From contig CM042684.1 in assembly GCA_023614405.1 (NCBI GenBank), forward strand, positions 473,627,650 to 473,691,649: a stretch of DNA of 64,000 nt, read 5' to 3'. Positions 21,178-32,855 of this stretch are shown piece after piece; position 1 is the first letter of the stretch; each line of letters opens with the position of its first letter. The notes beneath the pieces were generated by a model. It saw only the letters and a program-made list of their open reading frames with translations, searched no databases and was not told where the DNA came from. A program made the translations under genes and the position numbers. Source of the stretch: Avena insularis (Eukaryota > Streptophyta > Magnoliopsida > Poales > Poaceae).

Positions 21178-24100
21178 AGGCCTCGTTTACTTCTCATGTT
21201 TTTTCCGGGATCGGAGGGTAAATTACCGGCCCAACCGCAAATCCCTGAAGTTCCCGCTGAGCCCGTTTACCTCTCTGGTTTCTACGAGTTTTTTCCTGTC
21301 CCATCCCGAGAATTCCATGCCAAACCCCTCTCAGCTCGTGTATTCTCACACACGAGTCCACCCTCGTGTATCGTCCAGGAAGGAATCAAGCGGAGAGGAA
21401 GGAGACGGCGCGAACAGGAGCCGACGGCACGGACGTCGCCCTGGGGACACCGACGACGGGAACCTCCTCCGGCTTTGGTGAGCCCTTCTCTCCGGTAAGT
21501 CCCCTCCCCTCCCCTTTCCCGCGCCCTTCCCCTCTCCTCCCTTCCTAGGGTTTCTCGGCTGCCGCCGGCGTCCACCTCCAGCGCTCCGATCTGGTTCTTT
21601 GGAGAGGCGGCGGCCTCCATCCGCCCTATGGTCTCTGTTCCTATGGTCCTCCGGTCTGGCAACAACGCCGTCAACCACATGACCGGTAGCGACTTCCAGG
21701 TAATAAGCGATTGCCCTTCTTTGTACTTGTCCTCCTGGAACCGAGATCCCTGCTATGTCGATGGATGTATCCGTGGCTTCCAGATAGTTTTCTTCATGTT
21801 TCTGCATCTATTGATGGATGTATCCGTGGCTTGTTTTAACATCTCGGAGATTGCTGAAACTGTTGAAAGGAAATTGGTGTGTGAGTTCTATGTTCAGTTA
21901 CCGTCTATTGAACGTCTCTTTGTTAATCTGTGAAACTGTGAAAATTTTGTTGGTTGTTTTGTAATGTCTTCAGTCGTCCAAATGTCTCTGCACTTTGCTA
22001 GCAACCGTGTGTTAGCAGAATGTGCAAGTTGGTCTAAATATGACTCCTGCGATTCATACATTGTCTGAATCTTAAATTGATTAACAGGAAAGATTTTCCT
22101 ATAATGTTCACTGTGTCTCTGGATCGTATTCCCACTTGTGAACTATAGGTTCTTCTCAAGATCCCTTTTGCCTAGCAACACTTGTTGGAGCTGTCATGAA
22201 AATTTAGTGTTCCAGGCAACATTAGTGCTGAGATATCGAAATGTGTGTTCCTCTCACCATTGTACACAACAAGTGTTTTTCCCCACTAATCTGAACTCTG
22301 ACGGGAGATTAGCTTGTCAATGCACAAGATTTATGATGTACTTTATATTCTACAAGCAATAAATTAATTGAATAAAGGAATTGGTTGTTGTATCATTAAA
22401 ATTTCTTGAATAATTGCTAGTCTTTCTCATGTTGTTGTGTCGCTACTAGTCATGAAAATTTTAGAGTTCTCCTGAATTTTGCCAGGGCAAGGTCTAAATT
22501 TTCTCATGTTGTTATACTAAATAGCTTGATCTGCTAATACCACACTACTGTCAAGTCTGAATTTTCTCTTGTTGTATCAAGACAATGAAATGTTTGTGTA
22601 ATAATACTGATGCTTATTTTGATCTTGGTGCCTATGTACTGTTGCTTATTTTGAGCTTTGTGCTTCTGCTTAATGTAATAATGTGATAAGTATATGTTCA
22701 TATAGTAAACTTGTCGGCTCTGTTCATGTCATATAGATGTTTAAAATTCTAAATATCTCTCTTTCTCTCTCTGCGTGTGTCCTACTGCTATTTCTCTTAG
22801 CTTGCTTGTAACCTACTCTCGCTAGTCTTTCTTTCTCTATCCAGTTTGTTGTGTGCTAGCTGGGCAAACTATACTTGTCGTTCTGCATTAATTCTCTGAT
22901 ATAAGCATGCAAATGACTAGTAGGTGCTAATATAGCCTTAGAAGAAATTTTTTATCCTAATATTTGATAAGGAAGTTGATAAGTGTTTGACTGCCTTGCT
23001 TGCTACATGCTAAGGATTTTAAAATCAGAGATGCTAAGTTGCTCCTATGGTTACTTTAAAAGTTGAGACCTTATCACTACAGGACTCGAGAACTCATGCA
23101 CATGTTCTGTAACTTTCTAGACTTGATGTCTGCTGCACATATGCAGTTGTACCTTCGTAGATCTCGTTTCCCTATCCGGGAGGGTGATGGATTAGAATCA
23201 GAGATGCTAAAATTGCTCCTAGGGGTCTCTTCAATTAAGCACACATATCACTCTACTTCTCAAGAAATTCTATATAGGCCGTCTTCTTAATTTAGGCATC
23301 TGGTTTCACTTTATTGCTGAAACATGAGAGCATGGATCAGCTGCATCTCTTTTTACCGATGAAACTGACATCCTCTCCGCATTTAGTTCCCATCATTTTG
23401 CATTTTTCTTTCGTGCACATGTTCTTTCTTGGTGTGATGCATTTAGAGGAAGTATACTCTGTTGATCTACTTCTTGTTTGCGGTATAGCTGGGCAACATA
23501 CTGCAGGCCAAGAGGTTGCTCCAACAGTCCTTTTAAAACTCGAGTACATATTACTGTATAACAGTTCAAGAGTTTGTATGCATAATTGTCTAAACAATTG
23601 GTACATATTGGTAATGCTATGGTATAAATTTTATATTATATAGAAGACATAGTGCTACTACAAACTGGTATCAACAAGCATCCTTGCTGTTTTTCTAGTA
23701 GTGTAGCTAGCTAGTTGTGTCGATTATCCTATTTTGCTCTGCTGTATATGTGACTAGCACTTTCTCTTTTTTATGATATGCCAGTGTGTCGATGAAATAC
23801 CAGTGTGTCGATGAAAGCATTTAGTGGAGCTAGACAAGAAAATGATCGCATCAACTATTTCTAGAATCGACATAAAATATTTATTCTCAGCCAAAATATT
23901 ATTATAGAAATAATGAGGCAATTGTTTGAGCTTGGGTATATCGAGCTTATATCTAAACCTGTATTTATGAAGTCTATGTTGAGATGTTAGCACCCAATGC
24001 AAAGATTCAATTTTTATCACCTGATATGGCGGATTGCTGTTCTTTTATTGTGATGATCTGATAATGTTAATTTTTATCATCTGATATGGCACCCAATGCA

Positions 24101-24243
24101 GTTGTTCTTTTATTATATCTAAACCTGTATACATGAAGTCTATGTTGTAGGCGTAAAGTTCCTCTTTTTATCACCTGATGATGATTTGATGATGTTAATT
24201 CACTTCTGTCCCCTCTCATCCCAAAAATTTAAAGTAAACAAGT
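21178..24243. mobile_element. Possible 3-kb DNA transposon with imperfect inverted ends
   Basis: The left end, cctcgtttacttctcatgttttttccgggatcggaggg, mirrors the right-end complement, cttgtttactttaaatttttgggatgagagggg. Inside is a GC-rich leader-like block (21300-21700) with donor-like sites at 21494 (gtaagt) and 21700 (caggtaata), then AT-rich sequence. No transposase is recognised. It could be a hAT- or PIF-like non-autonomous element or a captured gene 5' region. The ends and duplication are not certain. Confidence 0.3.
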
Positions 24244-24580
24244 GAGTGATTGGAAAGTGAGGAAAAATGTTAAGAAATGATACGAAATATGAGGATCGGG
24301 TGAAAGGAGGGATTCACCAAATCCCCTCCTATCCCCAAACTTTAAGGGGGCGAAAATACCCTAGAAACAAGGACTTGGGTGGGATTTCAACGCGTCGCAC
24401 ATTTTTTTACCGAACTGTATAACAAATTAACAGCTGGATCTCTCTGGCGATACCTGCCGAGTGCCGGTACGTGATCCTAACAAACCCGCACGCGCCCCTG
24501 CTGAGCGCGGCCGCGTCCACACGCACGACTCCAGTGTCCAGTCCAGCGCGCGCAGGCCTTCGACCGTGCGACGCTCGCGC

Positions 24581-24590
24581 CATATAAAAT
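24581..24590 (+). promoter_or_regulatory. TATA box of zinc-finger copy 2
   Basis: catataaaat in the context cgctcgcgccatataa lies 134 bp before the ATG at 24715 and matches copy 1. Confidence 0.7.
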
Positions 24591-24762
24591 GACACCGCCC
24601 ACTGCCGGCGTTCCCAACCTCGCCACCCACAAGCAAACCCCCACCACAACACCAGCCGACTCAGGCGATTAGTTGATATCTCTTGCGGGGGGCAAACTCT
24701 GGAGCTCGGTGCTGATGGCGCGGGGCACCGAGTCAGCCCGTCTCTCCCCTTCCAGTGGCGGC

Positions 24763-24966
24763 TCCGACCTCGAGGAGGGCGAGCTTGTCGCCGGCCCCGA
24801 CAACGACATCCTCCACGTAGGCGATGGCCTACCAGAGTTTAATCGGCGCAGCCTCGTCGCCGTCTCCGATCTCGAGGAGGGCGAGCTCGTCGCCGGCCCC
24901 GACGACGACATCATCCACGTAGGCGATGGCCTACCAGAGTTTAAGCGGCGCAGCCTCGAATTCGAA
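24763..24966 (+). repeat. 102-bp in-frame tandem duplication in copy 2
   Basis: 24763-24864 and 24865-24966 repeat with a few changes, each coding for 34 residues beginning SDLEEGELVAG and ending GLPEF(N/K)RRSL. Copy 1 has only one such block. Confidence 0.8.
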
Positions 24967-25302
24967 GGCATCGCCGTGGATGGAGGTGCCCTGCCGTCGC
25001 CCACGCCCTCGTGCGACCGCGACTCGGATGGGACCATCACCGACGTCGACGTCGACGCCGATGCGGCCTGACCTCGCTTCGCGAGCTCCTCTTCGAGCCA
25101 CTCGCCGGACGGAGTTCACGAGCGACGGCGGCGCGGTGGCCTGTTGAGCGCCCACGGTCCGCACGGACACCTGGAGGGGAAGAAGGAGCGGCCAGCGGTG
25201 GCATCGGCGGTCAGCGCTGGTTGGGGATCCGTCGGCGGCAGGTCCGTTTCCTCCGGGAGCGAAGGAGTGGTCGATTCCACGGCCACTGTGGTCTCCGAGC
25301 CC

Positions 25303-26676
25303 GTGATGGACCCCATGCCACTCGCGTTCGCGAGCTGGAGCAGCAGCGCCAGCGCGGAGCCCGATCCTCCCAGTGACGACTCCATGGACATCGATGTCGA
25401 GCCACCGCGTAATCATACCAACAAGATCGTCGTGCGCCCACCATGCTCGCCGAAATTCCTCCAAGGCGACCAGCCCGCAGCGCCTCGGGTCCTCGTCCCG
25501 CAAGATCGGCCTACCGTCGCGCAAGGTCACCAACTCCCACCCGAGGCGATGCGGCGATTCGTCCTCCGCCAAGCCGCTGCGCCTCAGGTCGTCGTGCACC
25601 ACGTACAGCGCGCATGGCGGCCGCGGCCAGCGCGGGATGAGCAAGGTTTGTGGATCTGCGGGGAGAAAGGGTGCGGTGCCTGGTTCTCCTCGTACAGCGG
25701 GCTCGGCGGCCACATGTCCGGCCACACGGCCAGGATGAGGAACGAAGAACTCGCCGCGGCGGGCCTCCACCTTGGCGTCGGCGACCCCAAGCCGGCGAAG
25801 CTGCACCCGTTCAAGCATTGCCCCAGCGTGTTCACCTCGGGAGGGCAGCTCGGCGGGCACATGAGGAAGCACTACGAAAGAAATGTGGCACCGAAGAAGC
25901 CCGTGATAGACCCAATGCCAATCGCGTTCGCGAGCAGGAGCAGTAGTAGCGCGGAGCCCAATCCTCCCAATGCCGACTCCGTGGCCATCGTTGTCGAGTC
26001 ATCATGTAATCATGCCAACAAGGTCGTCGTGCGCCCACCATGTTCGCCGCGGTTCCTCCAAGGCCACCAGCCTGCCGCGCCTCACGTCGTCGTGCGCCCA
26101 CCATGTTCGCCGCGGTTCCTCCAAGGCCACCAGCCCGCCGCGCCTCACGTCGTCGTGCGCCCACCATGTTCGCCGCGATTCCTCCAAGGCCACCAGCCCG
26201 CCGCGCCTCAGGTCGTCGTGCGCCCACCATGTTCGCCGCGATTTCTCCAAGGCCACCAGCCCGCCGCGCCTCAGGTCGTCGTCGCCCAAGATCACCCTAC
26301 CCTCGCCCAGGGTCAACAACTCGCGGAGGAGGCGGCGCGGCAATTCGTCCCCCACCAGGCCGCTGCGCCTCAGGTCGCCGCGCACCACGTGCAGCGCACA
26401 TCGCCGCCGCGGCCAGCGCGGGACGAGCAAGGTTGGTGGCTCTGCAAGGAGGCAGGGTGCGATCAGCGGTGCGCCACGCCCCAGGAGCTCGGCGTCCACA
26501 TGCTCGCCCACAATATGACGCAGGACAACGAAGCCGCCGCCGTGGCTCTCCACCTTGGCACCGGCCCGGCGACGTTCCACCCGTGCAAGCATTGCCCCGG
26601 CGTGTTCACCTCGCGAAAGCAGCTCGGCAGCCACATGAGGAAGCACTACGAAGGAAATGTGAGACCGAAGAAGCCC
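25303..26676 (+). repeat. Duplicated module containing fingers 2 and 3 in copy 2
   Basis: Module A (25303-25902, 600 bp) and module B (25903-26676, 774 bp) both start V(M/I)DPMP(L/I)AFAS and end at the PKKP after finger 3. The junction at 25902/25903 joins the end of finger 3 directly to the start of a new spacer, as expected from unequal crossing-over. The extra length of B comes mainly from the 63-bp repeat. Confidence 0.8.
26023..26274 (+). repeat. 63-bp minisatellite, four in-frame copies
   Basis: Units start at 26023, 26086, 26149 and 26212, each 63 bp and coding for 21 residues beginning VVVRPPCSPRF. They differ at only a few bases, so expansion is recent. Module A and copy 1 carry single, more diverged versions. 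Confidence 0.9.
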
Positions 26677-26883
26677 GGCGCTACGCCCAACGTGTCGGCG
26701 CGCGAGCTCGCGTCAGCGCTGGCACTGCCCGTGCCGATGCTGCCGGCCACCATGGTAGTAGCGCCAGCGCAGCCTGCTGTTGCGCCTTCGTCGCCGGTCC
26801 TTCCGGTTCCGGGCGCCCTGAAGATTTTCGGCGTTAACATCGTGGGGGCACCACCTGGTGCGGCGAAAGTTCTTCCGTCGTGA

Positions 26884-27200
26884 GTCGTGACAGAAACGGA
26901 TCAGAGCTCCGGGGCGTCTACCGACATGGAGCGGTAGATCGACGAGTAACTAAGGAAAAAAGAGCTTCGCTAGGATATGACAGATACTTAGTACTACACA
27001 TAGTACCGTGTTAGAACTTCGCGTACATTTTATCTAGTTTCACAATTCCATTCCTTGTGGCCTGTGGGGAAAGCTTCAATTCAGCGCCCTTGAATCAATA
27101 CTACATATCTCCATCGTTCGAAATCAGTAGATATCTCAGTTGTATGTATCTTCTTTTTGAGAGACCATTCGAGATCTTTATTCTGATGATGATGAAACAA
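26884..27200 (+). other. 3' flank/UTR of zinc-finger copy 2
   Basis: The sequence is collinear with 17531-17850 after copy 1. The first 50 bp reads in frame (TDMER then TAG) and matches the frame-shifted tail of copy 1, showing that the ancestral protein was longer. Confidence 0.65.
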
Positions 27201-27264
27201 AGTCGCTTTGTTGTGTAGTAAGGTGCCAAGTGGTACCCCGCAGAAGCCCCGCGTATTGTTCATT

Positions 27265-28110
27265 TACCTAATTTTAGTTTTTTTTCGAGAGTACAACCAC
27301 GTACCTTAAATTAAGGCAGAATTGTACAAGAATTGATCCTTCACGAAAGGAAGGACCCACACACTCCCAAAAACTTACTCTCTGCGTCATCATTTGCGGC
27401 TCCTACTCCTATTGTTACAACCCTCATAAGCCTCTTGATGTTTTCTAATTCCTCCAGAACCATAGCATTAAGCTCCACCGTGTTGTGTTGTCGTTGCACG
27501 TTCCCAAACAACCAAGCATTTCTATTCTTCGATATCGAATAGAAATGCTTGGTTGTCTTCCTCGCGAACACACACTGAACTAGCACATGCTTCGCGTTGT
27601 CTTCCTCTGGCAAACATATGAAGCATGGCGATGCCTGCGCTTGCAAGCCATGCCTGAACCGGTGATCTGAGGTCCAAATCCTGTGTTGTACATCTAGCCG
27701 GGCAAACAACTTGCTCTTGGGGGTTGCTCGGCTTGCCCAAATCGCGTCACTCAATCTGGTGCCCTCCTGAGTCAAAGCTTCATAGGTAGACTTGGCAGAG
27801 TATTCTCCAGATGCTGATGGCCACTTGAAAATGTCTTCCGCCTTGGCGTCTCTCTCTCTACCTGAAGCGTAGCAGTCCCTAGTGCGACACACTCCTGTAT
27901 GCCTTCCTTCGTAAACACACCCAAGATGTCAGATGTCCAGCAAAATTCGCTCAAACCTTGTTGTACCGTCCTAGCGTTATTGGTCTTGGTGGTTACAAGG
28001 CTCGTAGCTTCCGACGCAAATTCTGTCGCAGATCTTCCATTGATCCACTTGTCCTTCCAGAAGTGGGGTTTGGCTCCGTTCCCAACAATGATGTCGTGGT
28101 GGTGTCATGG
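27265..28110 (-). mobile_element. 5'-truncated LINE retrotransposon, 3' end of ORF2
   Basis: The minus-strand frames read from about 28110 down to 27341. An early part (HFWKDKWING, GRSATEFA) passes by a frameshift near 27870 into FKWPSASGEYSAKSTYEAL, then CFICLPEEDNAKHVLVQC. This is the zinc-binding (zf-RVT) region after the reverse transcriptase of plant LINEs. A further segment, RNAWLFGNVQ, resembles the C-terminal tail. The 3' end has a short A run (t run at 27277-27284). RT and endonuclease are absent, as usual for 5'-truncated copies. The element is dead. Confidence 0.75.
27509..27555. repeat. Perfect 19-bp inverted repeat with 9-nt loop
   Basis: The arms 27509-27527 and 27537-27555 (caaccaagcatttctattc and its exact complement) surround ttcgatatc. 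It lies inside the LINE ORF and probably arose by a local inverted duplication. Confidence 0.9.
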
Positions 28111-28139
28111 TAGATGCCATGGGTAGGCTAAAGATGGGG

Positions 28140-31100
28140 CCAATGTGCACTAGTGGTATCCGGGGAGGGATAGTGTAGTGAATCTATACACAAAGAACAA
28201 GGGACTCAACACACGGTATACCTAGGTTCGAGGCTCTCCTATGGAGATAAAACCTCTACTCCTGCACTAGATCTTATATTACGATCTCTGGACTAATACA
28301 AATGCTCATTGAGCTGTATCGAGGAGAGGAAGGAGATGAAGTGCTCCTGCTCTCCTCTCTCTAGGGTTTTTACCATAGCTGTAAAGACCCAAACCTGGCT
28401 TGGTTTGAATCCCTGTGATTACAGTGCTAGTCCCTGGATCGAATAGCTAGCACCCACAGTTTAAGATGTAATATCAAGATACAAAGGTCATATTACATCG
28501 TATGATCCAGAATATGAATACTTTATTACAAACCTATAGCCATAGGCTATCTTATTACAAAGCAGCAGAATACAAGTAAAGCATGGAGTCCTTCATCTTC
28601 ATGTGCCACAGGCAAACATGTTGGGTGCAGACTCATAACCTCTATCATCAATCCATACTCATCAATAGAATAACCTGCAACATGATAGGTTGCAGCCACA
28701 AAGGGTCAATACTTTGAATGTATTGACAAGTGTCACAAGTTTGTGAATATAAGTTGGACTATCACTACATGCACATTTGGCTAAGTAGATCTTAGGCTCA
28801 TTTGCAGAAAGCAATATGGTTTTATCCTATGTTTGTAAAAAATAGTTTTGATCTTTCAATAACTTTCTGAACTCCTTGGCAAACTCCAAGTTCTTCTAAT
28901 CTCTTGTTGTCACCATTAAGTTTTACTTTGAGAAATTAGAATGTCGAGATCTTCCATAGCTTTAGGCCTTAGTTGCTCAGAGTTGTCCATAACCGGGGAC
29001 ACGGCTAAGTACTTAGAATTTGATCTTCTGCAGAAGTTGTACACTTTACCCACAAGACACAATCTCGTCTTGACGCCACCAAAGGGTCACTGGATTAGTA
29101 CTCACCAAGATGGAGTACCAGATCGAGAATGTGACAAAGTCTTTCCATAGAAGTCCTCCCAATACATAATGCCAGATATCTACTGTGCACCAATGCAAGG
29201 ATAAACCTCCAATGCATAATTCCAGTTAACCTGAAGAGGTACCAATGCATGGGTCTTCCACTATGTAATTGACTAGGCCAGAGCCCATTTGGCATGTGGC
29301 TGTACACGAAAGCCACTGTACGAGAAACATGTTCAATCTCTAAGTTCCTGGGTGGTGTTCTCCTAGTGCACACACGAAAGAGATAGCCATAGACATGGTT
29401 CCTTTCGTTGCCACCTTATTCTCAACTGGGTATCCACACTCCACCCAGGTGATTCATTGAGTCCTTGTTTTATTATATAAAACATATTTTTTTTCCAACA
29501 CTTTATATAATCATAATATGGTATATTCCACCCTGAATCTATAGCAGGGCTAAGCATACTACAACTACAGTATTTCCACTAAGGGATATATAAAGGATAT
29601 CCTAATAGGATATAGCATAGCATAGTACCATAGTAGTCCTACCATGCATACTACAAAAATCCACTAAGTGTAATGAAAAATAGTAGGACATGGATGATAG
29701 TGCCACTTGCCTTAGTAGTTGGTGGTGTTGGTACACTCTTTGCAGTAACACACTTGACAATCCACACAATCTATCAAACAAAACAAACAAGACAAAACAT
29801 GCACAAAGTCAACACTAATGGCAATACAAAAATCATGCAAAATATGCAAGCATGCAAGATGGCAATTTTATTGCACAAATTGTTATAACAAAGGTTTTGA
29901 ACACTACTAAGTGTTTTCTGAACATTTTACAATTGCAAGATTACAAATGCAACCATTTGTGCAATTGTAACAATTAGCAATAATTTCTAGCATTTGGAAA
30001 GGCTAGACTCACTAAATAATTTTCATGCTATTAGGCATAGCCAACCAAATCTATATTTTGGTCTTACTGGATAGAGGGTTCAATTTGCAATCCATAGCAA
30101 AAAGATTCACCCAAAAATAATTTACAAAACAATTTTTATGGGTAAAATACTCCTAAAAAGGTTCTGCCTAAAACTTCTATTTTACAGAAGCTAAAGGGTG
30201 AAATAAGGCCTCAGCAGTGGAGCTCTCATTTTTCTGAATCCATAGACACCAAATTTGTATTTTTCTAATTTTTGGATCAAAAGTTATTGAATTTCTAAGT
30301 TTAAGATTTATTCTGTCTATTTTCTAATTTAAACAAATAGCCTGGGCGACGTGGCGTGTTCTTATTGGCCGGTACCGGTTCGGGCGGATCGGCTGCTGCG
30401 GGCCGTTGGATTTTAAGTGGCAACGGGCGATCCAGATTAGCCCGTACCGTTTCGCTAAGTGATCTATCTAAGCCGCTAGATTAAGATCAGACGGTGCTCA
30501 GCGTGTCGACCCGTGATGGCGAGGCCGGCGACGCTCTTGGACGGGTGGTGCTCCGGTGGTTCTAGAGGGGAAGGGATACCATGGACTATTACCAGCGATC
30601 GCCGCGGTCGAGGTGGTCTCGGGGATGCTCGCGGTCGATGAAGGGGCGCTCAGATTCGCCGGGAATTCCTCGCCGGAGTACTTGCCGACGACGGAGCTCG
30701 TGTCTCCGAGACAGTGTCGTCGTCCTGCATCTCGATCAGACAAGGAAAATGGTCAGTGAGGTGCGCCTGGTCGTGTAGGAGCTGGTTGTGGCCAAAAGAG
30801 GGCGGCGGGAACCTGCGTCTCGCCGGGAATCACCGGTGAACGGCGGCGGCAGAGGGTGACGCCGGTGGTGACCGTGGCGACGACCTAGGCACAGAAAAAG
30901 CACGGGAAAGCGTCAGTAGGTGCGCCAGAGCATGGCGAAGCTTATAAGACAGAGAGGGGGGCGTGGGGTTGTCGGTTCTCGTCAGAATCTTCGCCGGAGC
31001 TCGTCGGTGGCCGCAGTGGTTCGAGCTCGATTCCGAGCAGCCCAGTGGCTCTCAGGTGGCGGTATCTGAGGGGAAAACGAAGAGGAGGGGGTGGGGATTA

Positions 31101-32585
31101 AGAGGCAGGGGTCGGAGTGGAGATTAATTCGCGGAAACGCGCGAATTCGGCCGGACTTGGTAACGGTAGAGGAGGGGGACGGCCCGTTAGTCGTTCGGTT
31201 GAAGAAGCTGAGGTGGCGGGTGACGTGGGCGTGGGGTCGGGGTGTAAGTGGAAGGGGGTGGGCAGCAGCGCGGTAAGAAAAACAGGGGGAGAGGGAAAAG
31301 GCCGGGTGGGGCTGGTGGGCTGGTTTTGGGCCGAGCTGTTGCTTCTGTTTTTTTCTTCAGTTTTTCTTTTTCTGTTTTCTTAAATAACTTTTGATTTAAT
31401 GATCCAATTTGAACCAAACAAATTTCTAAAAATTTGTAAAACTCAAATTAGGTTTTTAGGGCATTATAGAACACATTTACTTTCTAACTCAAATTTTTCT
31501 AACCAAATTTATTCACTTTGGTTTTAATAGCTAATATTGCCTTTATTAAATATATCCTCAAAATAATTCATATCTTTTTATCCATGGCTCCAAATTGGAT
31601 GAAACCAATTTCTATTGTTTTATTATTTTGTCCTTTATCTTTTTAGCCCTTATAGGAGTTATTTTGTGTAATATAAATATGGAGTATATCCATAGTATTG
31701 TGTTGTTCTTAGTGTTAACAAATAATTAGAGTTTTAGGGTTTGAGATATTTTTCACTTCTCTTAGGTTTTTAAAATGCAACCAAGGCAAGATGCTCATGC
31801 ATGCTTCATGATTTGGGATTTTAAAACATGCACACAAATTCACAAACAAAAATCATTTTGTTTGGCTTGGGTTTTGGAGGCATTATATTAAATGTTCCAA
31901 AAGTTTTTGTTCCTTCTGAATTTCAAAGAACTTGGTTCTTCATTTTGTTTAAAATTTTCACATTTCAAAATTTGGAAAATTTTGGGACGTGACAATAGCC
32001 AAATGAACTGACCCTCTCTTTGGAGGCCCTGGCTCATCTTAGAAAGGGGTGGCCAGGTTACAACTAGGGCTTACGTGGCCAGGATATCCTACGAATATGC
32101 TTGTCCCAAAATAGTAACTCGGCGCCCTCCTTTCGTCTGTCGCCAGCCTCTGCATGGAAATGGAGCAGAGGACACGTTGTCGGACCATTGGGGCCAGACA
32201 CTATCACATCCATGATGATATGCTCTGTCTCTGCCGCTCTGTCCTTTGTCGCTAGCACTTGTCTCTCCCTAGATTCCCTTAGGAGAGAGAAAAGCGCTGA
32301 CCTTGGGATGGCTCTCTCTTTCTTGAGCAAGCCAACTCTTGACTCGACCTCGATAAGGATAACTCGGCCAAGATGGTACCTGCAAAGAGGAAATAACTTA
32401 CTCCTTGTGCCGACATACGCAATATGTCGGCCGAGTCTCGCTGGTGCTGTCCGGCTTAGGGTAACTTGGCCGTAACTCGGTCGGCCCTTCTATGACTCGG
32501 CAAGCTCACGCTTTGACCTATTTATGCCTCGGTGGACCATGTCCTTATACCTGGGCTTGACCCTACCTAGGGCCATCCCCCAACA
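28140..32585 (-). mobile_element. LTR of a Gypsy element (minus strand), split by a solo LTR
   Basis: Read on the minus strand, it starts TGTTGGGGGATGGCCC at 32585, right after a PPT-like tttggggactaa (32586-32597). It continues to 31995, is interrupted by the long solo LTR 28380-31994, and resumes at 28379 down to about 28140. The far end is not sharply defined. It appears to be the 3' LTR of the Gypsy element with RNase H at 32856. Confidence 0.5.
28380..31994 (-). mobile_element. Long solo LTR (3.6 kb), LARD-like, perfect 5-bp duplication
   Basis: On the minus strand it starts TGTCACGTCCC at 31994 and ends GGGTCTTTACA at 28380. The flanks are ATAGC at 28375-28379 and 31995-31999. Its terminal region (gctagtccctggatc, cccacagtttaagatg, acaaaggtcatattaca) mirrors the end of the element at 1380-4558. 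No coding genes or PBS are seen. The GC-rich centre (30350-31330) holds several unsupported ORFs on both strands. Confidence 0.8.
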
Positions 32586-32855
32586 TTAGTCCCCAAAGCT
32601 GGTGTAGTCCTATCAGCCTTAGTTGGAAAGTCCACAATAGGTTCAAACTCATCCGGATCACCGTTCGTTTTGCCGACACACATATATGTCGGCTTATACC
32701 GATTTTAACTTGGCTGCACCCCCTGGTGACTTGGTTTTCACTCTCTTGTCGAGGGTGGGGGAGGCAACGCCTCACGAGGGAACATCCTCGCCATTGGATG
32801 GTGTGACAGATGGTTTAAACAACCTCTCTTCAAAGACTCTAGGCTGCTAGGGCTC

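Larger units (their letters stand above)
24715..26883 (+). pseudogene. C2H2 zinc-finger paralog, copy 2, rearranged, one internal stop
   Basis: One frame of 723 codons runs from ATG 24715 to TGA 26881-26883, with a single internal stop (TGA 25069-25071). The N-terminal part repeats a 34-residue block (DLEEGELVAG). Where copy 1 has finger 1, this copy has Ser/Arg-rich sequence without the Cys pair, apparently from compensating indels. Four finger positions follow from a duplicated finger 2-3 module: ICGEKGC..HMSGH intact; PFKHC..HMRKH with the first Cys replaced by Phe; LCKEAGC..HMLAH intact; PCKHC..HMRKH intact. A 21-residue repeat (VRPPCSPRFLQGHQPAAP core) stands four times between. The tail keeps KIFGVNIV but stops at 26881, while homology to copy 1 goes on past the stop to a TAG near 26936. 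The LxLxL motif of copy 1 is here LALPV. Initiation after the stop could still give a protein of about 580 residues, so function is not excluded. Confidence 0.65.

Noticed and set aside
24931..25872. 313-residue minus-strand ORF
   Set aside because: Antisense of copy 2. It has no independent domain, and its Arg/Pro content follows from the sense strand.
30498..31420. ORFs in the GC-rich centre of the solo LTR at 28380
   Set aside because: Composition-driven, overlapping on both strands, no domain.
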